DNA of 64,000 bases from Pseudomonadota bacterium (GCA_021818505.1 JAKADX010000007.1:62001-126000), one strand, 5' to 3'; counted from the first letter of the stretch, positions 1 to 10,926 are shown. Translations and numbers: made by a program. The notes: a model not told the origin generated them from the letters alone.

Positions 1-1493
1 GGATACCACGGGCTGTCGCTGCGCAGGCGCAGCCAGCGGAAGTCTGCGTTCCACTGCACCAGCAGCCACACCGGCAGACCGAGTGCGCCACCGAGATGCG
101 CGACCGACGTATCCACGCTCACCAGCAGGTCGAGGGTGCTGAGGAGCGCCGCGGTGTCGGCAAAGTCGTCGAGCTGGTCGGAGTGGTTTTTCAAACCGGG
201 AACCGCGCCCAGCGTTGCCGCGTCCGCTTCGCGCACATCCTTCTGCACCAGATGGAACTCGACGCCCGGCAGCATCAGCAGCGGTCGCAGCAGCGCGGCC
301 GGGATGGAGCGCAGCGCGTCCTCGGGATGTTCGGGGCTGCCGGAGATGGCGAGGCCGACGCGCAGGCCGGCGGCCGGTCCGAGCATCGTGCGCCACGTCG
401 CCTTCAACGCATCGTCGGCATGCAGATACGGGATGGTCGCGGGAACGGTTGGCAGTTCGGTGCCGAATGCATGTGGCAGGCTCAACAGCGGACAATGTGC
501 GTCACACGGCGGCAGGTCGGCGCCGGCCGGGATCACCGCATCCGCCATGCCCGCGAGCAGCCGGACCAGCGGTTGCTGCACTTCCAGCACCACGCGCGCG
601 CCGAGTCGGCACACCATCGGCACGTAGCGGACGAACTGGATGGTGTCGCCCAGTCCCTGCTCGGCGTGGAGCAGCAGTGTGCGGCCAGCGATGCTGGGGC
701 TGGGCGCGTGGTCCCAGAGTGGCATGTCGTAGCTGCGCTCGTCCTCGCAAAATCGCGGGTCGCGCCAACGGCTTTCATAGGCAGCCCAGCCCTCGCGATA
801 GCGGCCGAGGGCCAGCAGCGCCAGCGCCTCGCCGAAGCGGGCTTGTACCTGCGCCGGGTCGAGCGCGACAGCGCGGCGGAACTGTGGACACGCTTCCTCC
901 GGCCGGTCGAGCGCGAGCAGGGCGCCGCCGAGGTTGTTGCAGGCCTCGGCATAGTCCGGCCGCAGGCGCAGGGCCTCGCGCAACGCGACCTCCGCTTCAG
1001 CCGGACGGTGCAGAGCAAGCAGTGCCGAGCCGAGATTGTTGTGCGTGCCTGCAAGATCCGGTTGCACTGCGATGGCGCAGCGATAGCACGCGGCGGCTTC
1101 GTCGTGGCGGCCGAGCGCGCGCAGCACGTTGCCGAGATTGTTGTGTGCGCCGGGATGTTCTGGATCGCGGCGCAGTGCCGCGCGGAACTGCGTCTCGGCG
1201 TCCTGCGGACGGCCCGCCGCCGCGAGCGCGTTGCCGAGATTGTAGAGAAACGACGCCGAATCCGGCCACAGCTCCGCCGCCGCCTGCAGATGCGCCAGTG
1301 CGTCCACGCCGCGCCCGCACTCCAGCAGCGCGTTGCCGAGATGGTTGCGCAGCTCCGCGCGATCCGGCGCGAGCGTCGCGGCCCGCGTCAGCATCGCGAC
1401 GGCATCGTCGCGCTTGCCGTCCTTCCATAGCAGCAGGCCGGCGTGCCACAGCCCGTCCGCATCCGCCGACGACGGTGCGGCGCCGCCGCTCAC
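1..1493 (-). CDS. TPR protein with C-terminal GT9-like glycosyltransferase domain (3' end outside window)
   Basis: Translated by hand from the minus strand; the frame stays open to base 1, so at least 497 codons and no stop is seen. The first ~230 residues are tetratricopeptide repeats, recognisable by the recurring NNLGN/NNLGS segments about 34 residues apart. After them come LLHAEQGLGDTIQFVRYVP and, near the end, VSVDTSVAHLGGALGLPVW, which are the two signature stretches of GT9-like glycosyltransferase domains found behind TPRs in alphaproteobacteria. The start is a GTG at 1493, 6 bases after the stop of the upstream epimerase gene; an ATG at 1498 is followed at once by a stop and cannot be used. 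Substrate is unknown; protein or polysaccharide glycosylation is likely. Confidence 0.85.
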   Translation of the reverse strand, partial: MSGGAAPSSADADGLWHAGLLLWKDGKRDDAVAMLTRAATLAPDRAELRNHLGNALLECGRGVDALAHLQAAAELWPDSASFLYNLGNALAAAGRPQDAETQFRAALRRDPEHPGAHNNLGNVLRALGRHDEAAACYRCAIAVQPDLAGTHNNLGSALLALHRPAEAEVALREALRLRPDYAEACNNLGGALLALDRPEEACPQFRRAVALDPAQVQARFGEALALLALGRYREGWAAYESRWRDPRFCEDERSYDMPLWDHAPSPSIAGRTLLLHAEQGLGDTIQFVRYVPMVCRLGARVVLEVQQPLVRLLAGMADAVIPAGADLPPCDAHCPLLSLPHAFGTELPTVPATIPYLHADDALKATWRTMLGPAAGLRVGLAISGSPEHPEDALRSIPAALLRPLLMLPGVEFHLVQKDVREADAATLGAVPGLKNHSDQLDDFADTAALLSTLDLLVSVDTSVAHLGGALGLPVWLLVQWNADFRWLRLRSDSPWY

Positions 1494-1499
1494 GTCATC

Positions 1500-2489
1500 T
1501 CACACGGGCAGCTTGCCGCCGAGTTCGTCCTCGATATGCACGCGGATGATGTCCTCGAAGGAGCGTTCGGCGCGGAAGCCGAGTGCGATTGCCCGGCGCG
1601 GGTCGAAGTTGCGTGGCCAGCCGGCGACGATGGCCGCGATCGTCGCGTCCGGTTCGCGCCGGATCAGGTTGGCCGCCTTGTCGCCCGCGACCTTGCGCAA
1701 GGCCGCGATCTGCTCGCCCACCGTTGCCGACAGGCCGGGCATGGTCAGGTTGCGCCGCGCGCCGAGCGGCTTCGTGTCCAGCGTCGCCGCGTGCAGCAGG
1801 AAGCCGACCGCGGCGCGGGGGCTGGCGTGCCAGTGCCGCACGTCCTCGCCGACCGGCAGCACCGCCTCCTGGCCCGACAGCGGCTCGCGCAGGATGTTGG
1901 AGAAGAAGCCGGAGGCGGCCTTGTTCGGCGCGCCCGGTCGGATGCAGATGGTCGGCAGGCGGATGCCGATGCCGTCGAAGAAGCCGCGGCGCGAGTAATC
2001 CGCCAGCAGCAACTCGTCGATCGCCTTCTGCGTGCCGTAGCTGGTCAGCGGCGTGCAGAAGAATTCGTCGCCGATCGCCTCGGGGAACGGGGCGCCGAAC
2101 ACCGCGATCGAGGAGGTGAACACGACGCGCGGCGCGTAGGGCTGGCGGGTGCCTTCCTGCCGGATCGCCTCGAACAGCGCGCGGGTGCCGTCGAGGTTGA
2201 TGCGGTAGCCTTTCTCGAAATCCGCCTCCGCCTCGCCCGAGACGATGGCGGCGAGGTGGAAGATCATGTCGGGTCGCCCGGCGATGCTGCGCGCGGCGGC
2301 GCCGGGGGCGGAGAGGTCGAGCGCCTCGGTCGCGACCCGCCCGCTGAAACCGGCCGGTGCCTGGGGCGCGATCACGTCCACCAGCGTCAGCGCGGTGATC
2401 TCCTGCCCGCCGAGGCCGCGATCCGCCACGAGCCGGGTCGTGAGCTTGCGGCCGATCATCCCCGCCGCGCCGATGATGAGGACATGCAT
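1500..2489 (-). CDS. denD: NAD-dependent epimerase/dehydratase family, D-erythronate dehydrogenase-like
   Basis: A 329-residue extended short-chain dehydrogenase. The N-terminus MHVLIIGAAGMIGRKL carries the GxxGxxG dinucleotide-binding loop, and the active-site pair is TSSIAVFG followed by YGTQKAIDELLL (Tyr and Lys of YxxxK). Family resemblance is closest to DenD, which oxidises D-erythronate at C2 in four-carbon sugar-acid catabolism, but the usual partners (otnK, otnC, otnI) are not in the window, so the substrate is inferred. I chose ATG 2489 because GAGAGGGG lies just upstream and the glycine-rich loop follows at once; an ATG at 2552 would add 21 residues outside the fold. The TPR glycosyltransferase follows after 6 bases, so the two are probably co-transcribed. 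Confidence 0.8.
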   Translation of the reverse strand: MHVLIIGAAGMIGRKLTTRLVADRGLGGQEITALTLVDVIAPQAPAGFSGRVATEALDLSAPGAAARSIAGRPDMIFHLAAIVSGEAEADFEKGYRINLDGTRALFEAIRQEGTRQPYAPRVVFTSSIAVFGAPFPEAIGDEFFCTPLTSYGTQKAIDELLLADYSRRGFFDGIGIRLPTICIRPGAPNKAASGFFSNILREPLSGQEAVLPVGEDVRHWHASPRAAVGFLLHAATLDTKPLGARRNLTMPGLSATVGEQIAALRKVAGDKAANLIRREPDATIAAIVAGWPRNFDPRRAIALGFRAERSFEDIIRVHIEDELGGKLPV

Positions 2490-2573
2490 GGCCGAACCCC
2501 TCTCGTGACCGTTCTTCGCCACGACCGTAAGGGAGCGCGACGGGGGGAACAAGGCGACCGCCGTGCCGGGCGA

Positions 2574-2597
2574 CTATTATCGCGATATCGTAACATA
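2574..2597. promoter_or_regulatory. AT-rich palindromic box upstream of the denD-like gene
   Basis: In otherwise very GC-rich DNA this short stretch contains the perfect 10-base palindrome TATCGCGATA (2578-2587) overlapping CGATATCG. Read on the minus strand it also offers a GATAAT hexamer that could serve as a -10 element. It lies about 90 bases upstream of the epimerase start and directly after the preceding minus-strand gene, so it is a plausible operator and promoter. No good -35 hexamer is visible. Confidence 0.35.
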
Positions 2598-2622
2598 ATG
2601 GGCGCGCGCGGGCGCCGCGCGC

Positions 2623-3222
2623 TCAGGTCGCGGAGCGGGGCGGGCCGCAGGCACGCGGCAGCGACGCGCGTGCCGGCGTCGGCGGTCGCGGTCGCGGCGG
2701 TGGTTCCAGGGGTGCGGGCGCGGGGCCTAACGGCGCGCTCGCGGCCCGGCGCGATGTCGTCGGCCGGCCGGCGGGCGGGGGCAGGCGGAGCGCGGCGGGT
2801 GGGTCAATCCCCAGCATCCGGCACAGCGGGCGCAGGATGCGGCCCGCCTGCGGCGCGGCGGCGATCAGCGCCGCCATCTCCGGGTCGGTCAGGAGATGCT
2901 GCAATTGCGAGGCCGCGCCGGCCGCTTCCGGTACCAGCCGCATGAGCCAGGCGCGGCCCCGGGGCAGCGGTGAGGGTGCCGCGGGTGGCCGCTGACGGGG
3001 CACGCACGGGCGTGGACGCGCAGGACGCAGCCGGCCGGCCGCGACCCGGGCGGCCAGCGCGGCGAAGCGCGTGCCGAGCCGGCGGAGCCGCCTCCAGATC
3101 AGGATGATGAACGGCCCCTCCAGCCGCCGACCGGCGATCTGGGCGGCAACGGTGCGGCACAGCAGGTCGATGATGCTGGCGAACCGCGCTTCGGGGGTGG
3201 TGGGGAGGGACGACACGAACAT
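2623..3222 (-). CDS. Conserved hypothetical protein of Acetobacteraceae type
   Basis: Predicted 199 residues. An N-terminal amphipathic/hydrophobic part (LEGPFIILIWRRLRRLGTRF) is followed by an Arg/Pro-rich linker and then a conserved-looking block, LQHLLTDPEMAALIAAAPQ with GRILRPLCRMLGI, ending in a long Pro/Arg tail. From memory this block recurs in uncharacterised proteins of acetic acid bacteria and relatives, which is part of the taxonomic argument. Start is placed at the ATG giving MFVSSLPTTPEARF, where I expect homologues to begin; the frame is open upstream to 3306. It is divergent from the LarA-like gene. Function unknown; there is no signal peptide and no clear enzymatic motif. Confidence 0.7.
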   Translation of the reverse strand: MFVSSLPTTPEARFASIIDLLCRTVAAQIAGRRLEGPFIILIWRRLRRLGTRFAALAARVAAGRLRPARPRPCVPRQRPPAAPSPLPRGRAWLMRLVPEAAGAASQLQHLLTDPEMAALIAAAPQAGRILRPLCRMLGIDPPAALRLPPPAGRPTTSRRAASAPLGPAPAPLEPPPRPRPPTPARASLPRACGPPRSAT

Positions 3223-3378
3223 ATCAAGAACATATTCATCCCGACCTGGGCAAGCGGAATTTTCGGGCCGGTTGGTCGCACCCCCACGGCCGCTCCCCTC
3301 TCGCATGGCCCTGCCGGCGCGATGCGCCTAGACTGGCCCGTGCATCGCGTGACCGGTTCGCCGGCGCAAGGGATGAAC

Positions 3379-4656
3379 ATGAGCGCAGACACTGTCGAGA
3401 TCGCCTATGGCCGCGGCCACCTCAGCGTCGCGCTGCCCGAGGGCGCGCGGCCGACGCTGATCCGCAAGCGCAGGCTGCCGAAACTGCCCGACCCGCACGC
3501 GGCGGTGCGCGCCGCCCTCGATGCCGGCGGCCTGCGCGACCACGCGCGCGGCAAGCGCAGCGCCTGCATCCTGATCTGCGACATCACGCGCCCGGTGCCG
3601 AACCACCTGTTCCTGCGGCCGATGATCGCGGACATGACGGCGTCGGGCATCCCGCTCGATGCCATTACCGTGCTGGTGGCCACCGGGCTGCACCGGCCCA
3701 ACGAGGGCGAGGAGTTGCGCGAAGTCGTCGGCGACGACTGGGTGATGCGCAACGTCCGGGTGGAGAACCACTTCGCGCGCAACGACGACGACCACATCGA
3801 CCTGGGCGTGACCCGCGGGCGCGGCGTGCCGGTGCGGCTGGATCGGCGGTTCGTGGACGCCGGGCTGCGCATCGCAACGGGACTGGTCGAGCCGCATTTC
3901 ATGGCCGGCTGGTCGGGCGGGCGCAAGGTCGTTGCCCCCGGCATCGCGCACCACACCACCATCCGCACGTTCCACTCCGCGCGATTCATGGAGGATCCGC
4001 TCGCGGTCCAGTGCAACCTCGTCGGCAACCCGCTGCACGAGGAGCAACTGGAGATCGTGCGGATGCTCGGCGACATTCTGGCGCTGAACACGGTGATCGA
4101 CGAGGATCGCGACCTCGCCTTCGTCAATTTCGGCGAGATCATCGCAAGCCATCTCGACGCGGTGGAGTTCGTCGCTGCCGCGACGGCGGTGCCGGTGGGG
4201 CGGCAGTTCGCGACCGTGCTGACCTCGGCGGCCGGCCATCCGCTCGACAAGACGTACTATCAGACCGTGAAGGGCATGGTCACGCCGCTGGATATCCTCG
4301 CCCCCGGCGGCACGCTGATCATCGCCTCCGCCTGCTCGGAAGGGTTCGGATCGGCCGAGTTCCGCGCGGCGCAGGCGCGGCTGGTGGACCTCGGTCCGGA
4401 GCGGTTTCTGGCGACGCTGACGGCAAAGTCGCTGGCCGAGGTGGACGAGTGGCAGACCGAGATGCAGCTCAAGCCGATGCGGCTCGGGAAGGTTCAGCTC
4501 TACACCACGGGGCTTGACGAGGAGGGGCGGCGCATCACCGGCGTGGAGATCATCCAGTCGGTCGAGGAGGCGTTGTCCGCCAGCATCGCGCGGCACGGCG
4601 ACCCGGCCGTGGCGGTCATTCCCGAGGGGCCTTACGTCGTGCCGCTGCGCGGGTGA
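3379..4656 (+). CDS. LarA-like nickel-dependent racemase (DUF2088 family)
   Basis: 425 residues, the normal length for the LarA family, whose founder interconverts D- and L-lactate using a nickel-pincer nucleotide. The family signatures are present: VATGLHRPNEGEE (His of the N-terminal site), then EPHFMAGWSGGRK with the histidine and the lysine that would carry the cofactor, followed by APGIAHHTTIRTFHS. Homologues act on various 2-hydroxyacids, so lactate is not assured. ATG 3379 is chosen because AAGGG sits about 7 bases upstream; ATG 3373 overlaps that site. The cofactor-making genes larB, larC and larE are not nearby. A TAGACT hexamer at 3329 is a possible -10 element. Confidence 0.8.
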   Translation: MSADTVEIAYGRGHLSVALPEGARPTLIRKRRLPKLPDPHAAVRAALDAGGLRDHARGKRSACILICDITRPVPNHLFLRPMIADMTASGIPLDAITVLVATGLHRPNEGEELREVVGDDWVMRNVRVENHFARNDDDHIDLGVTRGRGVPVRLDRRFVDAGLRIATGLVEPHFMAGWSGGRKVVAPGIAHHTTIRTFHSARFMEDPLAVQCNLVGNPLHEEQLEIVRMLGDILALNTVIDEDRDLAFVNFGEIIASHLDAVEFVAAATAVPVGRQFATVLTSAAGHPLDKTYYQTVKGMVTPLDILAPGGTLIIASACSEGFGSAEFRAAQARLVDLGPERFLATLTAKSLAEVDEWQTEMQLKPMRLGKVQLYTTGLDEEGRRITGVEIIQSVEEALSASIARHGDPAVAVIPEGPYVVPLRG

Positions 4657-4672
4657 TGCCGCGCCTTAGCGC

Positions 4673-4831
4673 TCAAAGAACCGGGCCCATCCCATCGGCC
4701 CAGCAAAGAGCCGTCTCCGCCCGTTCTTCGGTAAGGGAAGCGTTCGGTGAGCGGGCGGTGCAGTAACTCCAAACCAACCCCACGTCGGCCACCTGGACGC
4801 ACATGCCGTTGGGCAGCGCCATCAAATCCAT
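4673..4831 (-). CDS. Possible 52-residue small protein, function unknown
   Basis: A short frame beginning MDLMALPNGMCVQVADVGLV and ending ADGMGPVL. It has a well-placed AGGA about 8 bases before the ATG, amino-acid composition free of the Arg/Pro excess typical of spurious frames here, and it lies divergent from the lipoprotein gene with only 36 bases between starts. I recognise no family. It contains two cysteines and could be real or a remnant in this lower-GC patch. Confidence 0.4.
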   Translation of the reverse strand: MDLMALPNGMCVQVADVGLVWSYCTARSPNASLTEERAETALCWADGMGPVL

Positions 4832-4867
4832 CTTGACAATCCTGTTTCGACGGCGCGCCATCCAGCG

Positions 4868-5368
4868 ATGCGCGGAACCGTCGCCATTTGCCTGTTGCTG
4901 AGCGCATGCATTCCGCAGGGCTATCATTCCGAAGGCGTGCTCTGGGACCCGAAGCACCCGTTCGTGCTGCTACCGACAGCACCCGACAAGCCGATAGCCG
5001 TCTATGCCGCTGCACCCAGAACCCCCGATCCGTGGGAACTGGAGGCTGACAATCGCTGCCGACTGGAGGAGGGGGACTACAAGCTGTGCTTAGCGAACAA
5101 GCAGCAACAGTACGTGGGCTGCATCAGCCTAAAGACATACGCCTACAACGCGTTGTTCATCATCAAAACGACTGGCGCTAGTTCTGGCGCCACGCCTCGG
5201 CAAGTCGTCGAGGCCAACATGGGAAATATTTCTGAATACCCGCTTGGCCAGGCTATTACCCTCGACGACTATCGCGACATGCTCAGTCTAGCGGTGCAGG
5301 ACGCGCCTACGACGACGCCAGACGCATTTGCCGCGATGATTTTCAGGCGCTGCTGGTATGGCGGCTGA
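4868..5368 (+). CDS. Putative lipoprotein, unknown function
   Basis: 166 residues. The N-terminus MRGTVAICLLLSACIPQG is a short signal peptide with the lipobox LSAC, so the mature protein should be acylated on Cys14 and anchored in a membrane. The mature part has several more cysteines (CRLEEGDYKLC, a central Cys, and RRCWYGG at the end) that could form disulfides in the periplasm. Codon choice and base composition are distinctly less GC-rich than the surrounding genes, with many AAA, AAC and TAC codons, which suggests acquisition by transfer. No family recognised. Confidence 0.7.
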   Translation: MRGTVAICLLLSACIPQGYHSEGVLWDPKHPFVLLPTAPDKPIAVYAAAPRTPDPWELEADNRCRLEEGDYKLCLANKQQQYVGCISLKTYAYNALFIIKTTGASSGATPRQVVEANMGNISEYPLGQAITLDDYRDMLSLAVQDAPTTTPDAFAAMIFRRCWYGG

Positions 5369-5516
5369 TCTTCTTCACCACTTTGAGCGCATCGACAGCC
5401 AACGGCTTATACCACTTGTTCGGTTTCATCTGCCGGCGGCGGTGCTTGTATGTAGGCGTGACGCACATCAGACGCCGTCGCTGTTGTCGGAGCAGCAGAA
5501 AGACTCTCGCCCCGCC

Positions 5517-5538
5517 CCTCTCCCGCAAGCGGGAGAGG
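5517..5538. repeat. Short palindromic intergenic repeat (REP-like)
   Basis: CCTCTCCCGC and its exact reverse complement are separated by AA, giving a 10-base-pair stem with a 2-base loop. It lies between the convergent ends of the lipoprotein gene and the phosphomannomutase gene. Elements of this CTCTCCCGC...GCGGGAGAG form are scattered between genes in many alphaproteobacterial genomes. It may act as a bidirectional terminator, although no T-run follows. A similar CCCCCG/CGGGGG hairpin occurs at 10837. Confidence 0.6.
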
Positions 5539-5561
5539 GAGCAGACGGGCGAACGGGGCGG

Positions 5562-6971
5562 TCAGTGTCCGGAACTGGCTCCCGTGAAATCCGGTGCCTC
5601 CAGCCCCGACTGTGCGAGTTGCTCCACCAGCGCCGCCTTCAGCCGCTCCAGCCCCGCCGCATCGTGCGCCTCGGCGCGGGCCACCAGCACCGCCTGGGTG
5701 TTGGAGGCGCGCAGCAGCCACCAGCCGTCATCGGTCAGCACGCGCACGCCGTCGATGTCCGACAGCCTGGCACCCGCCGCCTTCAGCCGGCCGGCGACCT
5801 CGTCGATCACCGCGAACTTGCGGCTCTCCTCGCAGGGGAAGCGAAGTTCCGGCGTGTTGACCACATGCGGCAGCGCGGCGCGCACCGCCGAGAGCTTGCC
5901 GTCCATGCGCGCGACGATGCCGAGCAGCCGCACGCCGGCATAGAGCGCGTCGTCGAAGCCGTACCAGTGATCGGCGAAGAAGATGTGGCCCGACATCTCG
6001 CCGGCGAGCGGGCAGCCGACCTCCGCCATCTTCGCCTTGATCAGGCTGTGGCCGGTCTTCCACATCAGCGGCTCGCCGCCGGCGCGCGCCACCTCGTCGA
6101 ACAGCACCTGGCTTGCTTTCACGTCGGCGATGATGGTGGCACCCGGCCTGGCTTTCAGCACGTCGCGCGCCAGCACCACCATGAGCTGATCGCCGAACAT
6201 GATCTCCCCGCTGTCGTCCACGATGCCGATGCGGTCGGCGTCGCCGTCGAAGGCGACACCCACGTCGGCGCCGCGACGCCGCACCTCGGCAATCAGGGCC
6301 TCAAGGTTCTTCGGCACGGTCGGGTCGGGGTGATGGTTGGGAAAGCGGCCGTCGATCTCGGGGAACAGCACGGTGTGACGGCCGGGCAGCGAGGCGACCA
6401 GGCGCTGCAACACCTCGCCCGCCGCACCGTTGCCGTTGTCCCACACCACGTTGAGCAGCCGGTCGCCGCCGTCCCAATCGGAGATCAGGCGCGCCACATA
6501 GTCGGCCGAAATGTCGATGGTGGTGACGTTGCCGGTTGCTGCCTCGACGACGTTGCCGGCGGCGGCGAGCGCGCCGACCTCGGTGATCTGCGGGCCAAAG
6601 AACGGCTTGCCCTTCAGCATCATCTTGAAGCCGTTGTAGTCGGGCGGATTGTGGCTGCCGGTGACCATCACCGCGCCGTCGGTGCGCCGCACGGTGGAGG
6701 CGTAGTAGAGCATCGGCGTCGGGCCGCGGCCGATGCGCAGCACCTCCATGCCGCTCGCGGCCAGCCCTTCGACCAGTGCCGGCTCCAGCTCGGGCGAGGA
6801 GAGACGTCCGTCATAGCCGACCGCGACGGTGCGTCCGCCGGCGCGCGCGACGATGCTGCCGAACACGCGGCCGATGGCGAAGGCGTCCGCCGGATGCAGG
6901 GTGCGCCCGACGATGCCGCGGATGTCGTATTCGCGCAGCACGGTCGCATCGAACTGGTGGCGAAAGGCCAT
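5562..6971 (-). CDS. Phosphomannomutase/phosphoglucomutase
   Basis: 469 residues, typical of the AlgC/ManB branch of the alpha-D-phosphohexomutases. It would interconvert hexose 6-phosphate and hexose 1-phosphate in the cytoplasm, feeding GDP-mannose or UDP-glucose synthesis. The catalytic phosphoserine lies in TGSHNPPD (Ser106); the metal-binding loop is DGDADRIG; the sugar-binding GEMSGH loop and a C-terminal phosphate-binding domain (ASNTQAVL) follow. Start ATG 6971 has GAGGGA upstream. The gene lies 39 bases behind galU on the same strand, so mutase and uridylyltransferase are probably made together for exopolysaccharide or LPS precursors. Confidence 0.93.
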   Translation of the reverse strand: MAFRHQFDATVLREYDIRGIVGRTLHPADAFAIGRVFGSIVARAGGRTVAVGYDGRLSSPELEPALVEGLAASGMEVLRIGRGPTPMLYYASTVRRTDGAVMVTGSHNPPDYNGFKMMLKGKPFFGPQITEVGALAAAGNVVEAATGNVTTIDISADYVARLISDWDGGDRLLNVVWDNGNGAAGEVLQRLVASLPGRHTVLFPEIDGRFPNHHPDPTVPKNLEALIAEVRRRGADVGVAFDGDADRIGIVDDSGEIMFGDQLMVVLARDVLKARPGATIIADVKASQVLFDEVARAGGEPLMWKTGHSLIKAKMAEVGCPLAGEMSGHIFFADHWYGFDDALYAGVRLLGIVARMDGKLSAVRAALPHVVNTPELRFPCEESRKFAVIDEVAGRLKAAGARLSDIDGVRVLTDDGWWLLRASNTQAVLVARAEAHDAAGLERLKAALVEQLAQSGLEAPDFTGASSGH

Positions 6972-7010
6972 CGGCGTGTTCCCTCTTCCTTGCTTGTGAC
7001 GGGCCGGCGA

Positions 7011-7892
7011 TCAGGCGTCCGGCGCGCAGTAGTCTTTCAGGAACGCCCGCACCGCGGGGGCCATGTCCGGCCGCTTGAGCGCGAACGCGATCTGGGCCTC
7101 CAGGAAGCCCACCTTGTCGCCGCAGTCGAACCGCCGCCCCTCGTAACGCAGCCCGTGGAACGGCACTTTCCCGATAAGCTTGGCCATCGCGTCGGTCAAC
7201 TGCACCTCTCCGCCGGCACCGCGCTCCATGCGCGCGAGATGCTCGACCACATCGGGCAGCAGCACATAGCGGCCGATGATCGACAGGTTCGACGGCGCGA
7301 CCTCGGGCTTTGGCTTTTCCACCAGTCCGCGCACCTCGACCAGCCGCCCGTCGTCGCGGCCGATATCGAGGATGCCGTAGCGGCTGGTGTGCTCGCGCGG
7401 CACCTCCGTCACCGCCACGACGCAGCCGCCGGTCTGTGCATACACGTCGGCGAGCTGCTTGGTGCAGGGCACGTCGGCCAGCACGAGATCGTCGGGCAGC
7501 AGGATGGCGAACGGGTCCTCGTCGATGAATGCGCGCGCGCACCAGATGGCGTGGCCGAGGCCCAGCGGCTCCTGCTGGCGCACCGTGACCACCGCGCCGG
7601 GCGGCAGGTGGTGTTCGCGCAGCTCCTGCAGCTCTTTGTGCTTGCCGCGCTGCTTCAGCGTCGCTTCCAGCTCGTAGGCGATGTCGAAATGCTCGACCAG
7701 CGACGTCTTGCCCCGCCCGGTGACGAGACAGAACTGCTCGATCCCGGCAGCGCGCGCCTCGTCCACCGCGTACTGGATCAGCGGCTTGTCCACCACCGGC
7801 AGCATTTCCTTGGCGATCGCCTTGGTGGCGGGGAGGAAGCGCGTCCCCAGGCCGGCGACCGGAAGGACGGCCTTGCGCAACTTCTTGATCAC
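7011..7892 (-). CDS. galU: UTP--glucose-1-phosphate uridylyltransferase
   Basis: 293 residues, the usual length. It makes UDP-glucose from UTP and glucose 1-phosphate. The N-terminus KAVLPVAGLGTRFLPATKAI is the nucleotide-binding signature; ILLPDDLVL holds the metal-binding aspartates and EKPKPEVAPSNLSIIGRY is typical of GalU. I chose GTG 7892 because the conserved region begins four residues later and AAAGGGA lies about 10 bases upstream; the frame continues to 7970 but that extension is not family sequence. The phosphomannomutase gene follows. Confidence 0.93.
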   Translation of the reverse strand: MIKKLRKAVLPVAGLGTRFLPATKAIAKEMLPVVDKPLIQYAVDEARAAGIEQFCLVTGRGKTSLVEHFDIAYELEATLKQRGKHKELQELREHHLPPGAVVTVRQQEPLGLGHAIWCARAFIDEDPFAILLPDDLVLADVPCTKQLADVYAQTGGCVVAVTEVPREHTSRYGILDIGRDDGRLVEVRGLVEKPKPEVAPSNLSIIGRYVLLPDVVEHLARMERGAGGEVQLTDAMAKLIGKVPFHGLRYEGRRFDCGDKVGFLEAQIAFALKRPDMAPAVRAFLKDYCAPDA

Positions 7893-8057
7893 GTGAGCAC
7901 GTTCCCTTTTGTCTGATCCGCCGTGGCGGGTCCTCTGTGTCCAGTGGCACGTTCGGGCGGGCAGCGGCAAGCGGGCGGGCGGCCGGCCCCGTCGGTCCGG
8001 ACAGTCTAGCGCGGCAGCGCCGCAATGGGTTGCGCGGTTGCGCGAGCCGCGGCGGAT

Positions 8058-8512
8058 TCAACCGAGCAGGACATCCCGCGCCTGGTTGATGCGCGCCGCC
8101 AGCCAGTCCGAACCACCCGCATCGGGATGCGCCGCCCGCATCAGGCGGCGGTGCGCCGCGCGAATCTCCGCCTCCGTCGCGCCCGGCGCGAGGCCGAGCA
8201 CCTGATAGGCTTCGTCCCGGCTCATCGGGCCGCGCGCCGGCCGGGGCGGCCGGGTCTGCCCCGTCGGGCCGCCGCCTTGGCGCTGCGCCCGCGCGGCCCG
8301 GAGCTGCCCCCAGATCATCGGGGCGAGCAGGCCGAGCGCCCACAGCGCCGCGAAACCCCGGCCGGTCAGCAGCAGCAGCACCGCCAGCACGCCGCCGCCG
8401 ATGGCGGCGACCCACAGCAGGAACTCCTTGATGGTCGCGACCTGCGCGCGGGAGAACGCGCCGAGCAGCAGCATCAGCGCGAACAGCGCGACGACGCCGA
8501 GCAGGAAAAAGA

Positions 8513-8516
<4 letters not shown>
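8058..8516 (-). CDS. Membrane-anchored J-domain (DnaJ-like) protein
   Basis: 152 residues. Two or three hydrophobic N-terminal segments (residues ~1-20, 28-50, 53-68) are followed by a basic linker and a C-terminal J domain of about 55 residues. The HPD motif needed to stimulate an Hsp70 ATPase is present in [11 protein letters not shown], preceded by [17 protein letters not shown]. This layout, membrane anchor first and J domain last, resembles TIM14/DjlA-like co-chaperones. The ATG overlaps the stop of the malic enzyme gene (ATGA), so it is translationally coupled to it although no functional link is evident. Confidence 0.85.
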
Positions 8517-10828
<2,312 letters not shown>

Positions 10829-10836
10829 ATGGGCCT

Positions 10837-10851
10837 CCCCCGTAGCGGGGG
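10837..10851 (-). promoter_or_regulatory. Hairpin over the maeB ribosome-binding site
   Basis: CCCCCG and CGGGGG pair across a 3-base loop. On the maeB mRNA the downstream arm contains the G-run of the Shine-Dalgarno sequence GGGGGAGG, ending about 8 bases before the ATG. Folding could hide the ribosome-binding site and limit translation. It could equally be a chance or repeat-derived GC palindrome. Confidence 0.4.
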
Positions 10852-10893
10852 CAGGATTGCGGGGTGGGGGCGGGGACGCAAGCGCCACGCGCT

Positions 10894-10920
10894 CAACCCT
10901 GGCGGGAGCGACGAGGGTTG
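10894..10920. terminator. Inverted repeat behind the Uma2 remnant
   Basis: CAACCCT and AGGGTTG form a perfect 7-base-pair stem around a 13-base loop, located 7 bases beyond the stop of the Uma2 remnant and upstream of maeB. No T-run follows on either strand, so intrinsic termination is uncertain. Confidence 0.3.
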
Positions 10921-10926
10921 CGCCGG

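Noticed and set aside
5343-5528. 61-codon minus-strand frame ending inside the lipoprotein gene, product ending KVVKKISRHTSSA
   Set aside because: No ribosome-binding site, no recognisable family, and it overlaps both a coding end and a palindromic repeat. A fragment of something real cannot be excluded.
7940-7960. TGGCACGTTCGG upstream of galU as a sigma-54 site
   Set aside because: TGGCAC is there but no GC/TTGC-type -12 partner at the needed distance.
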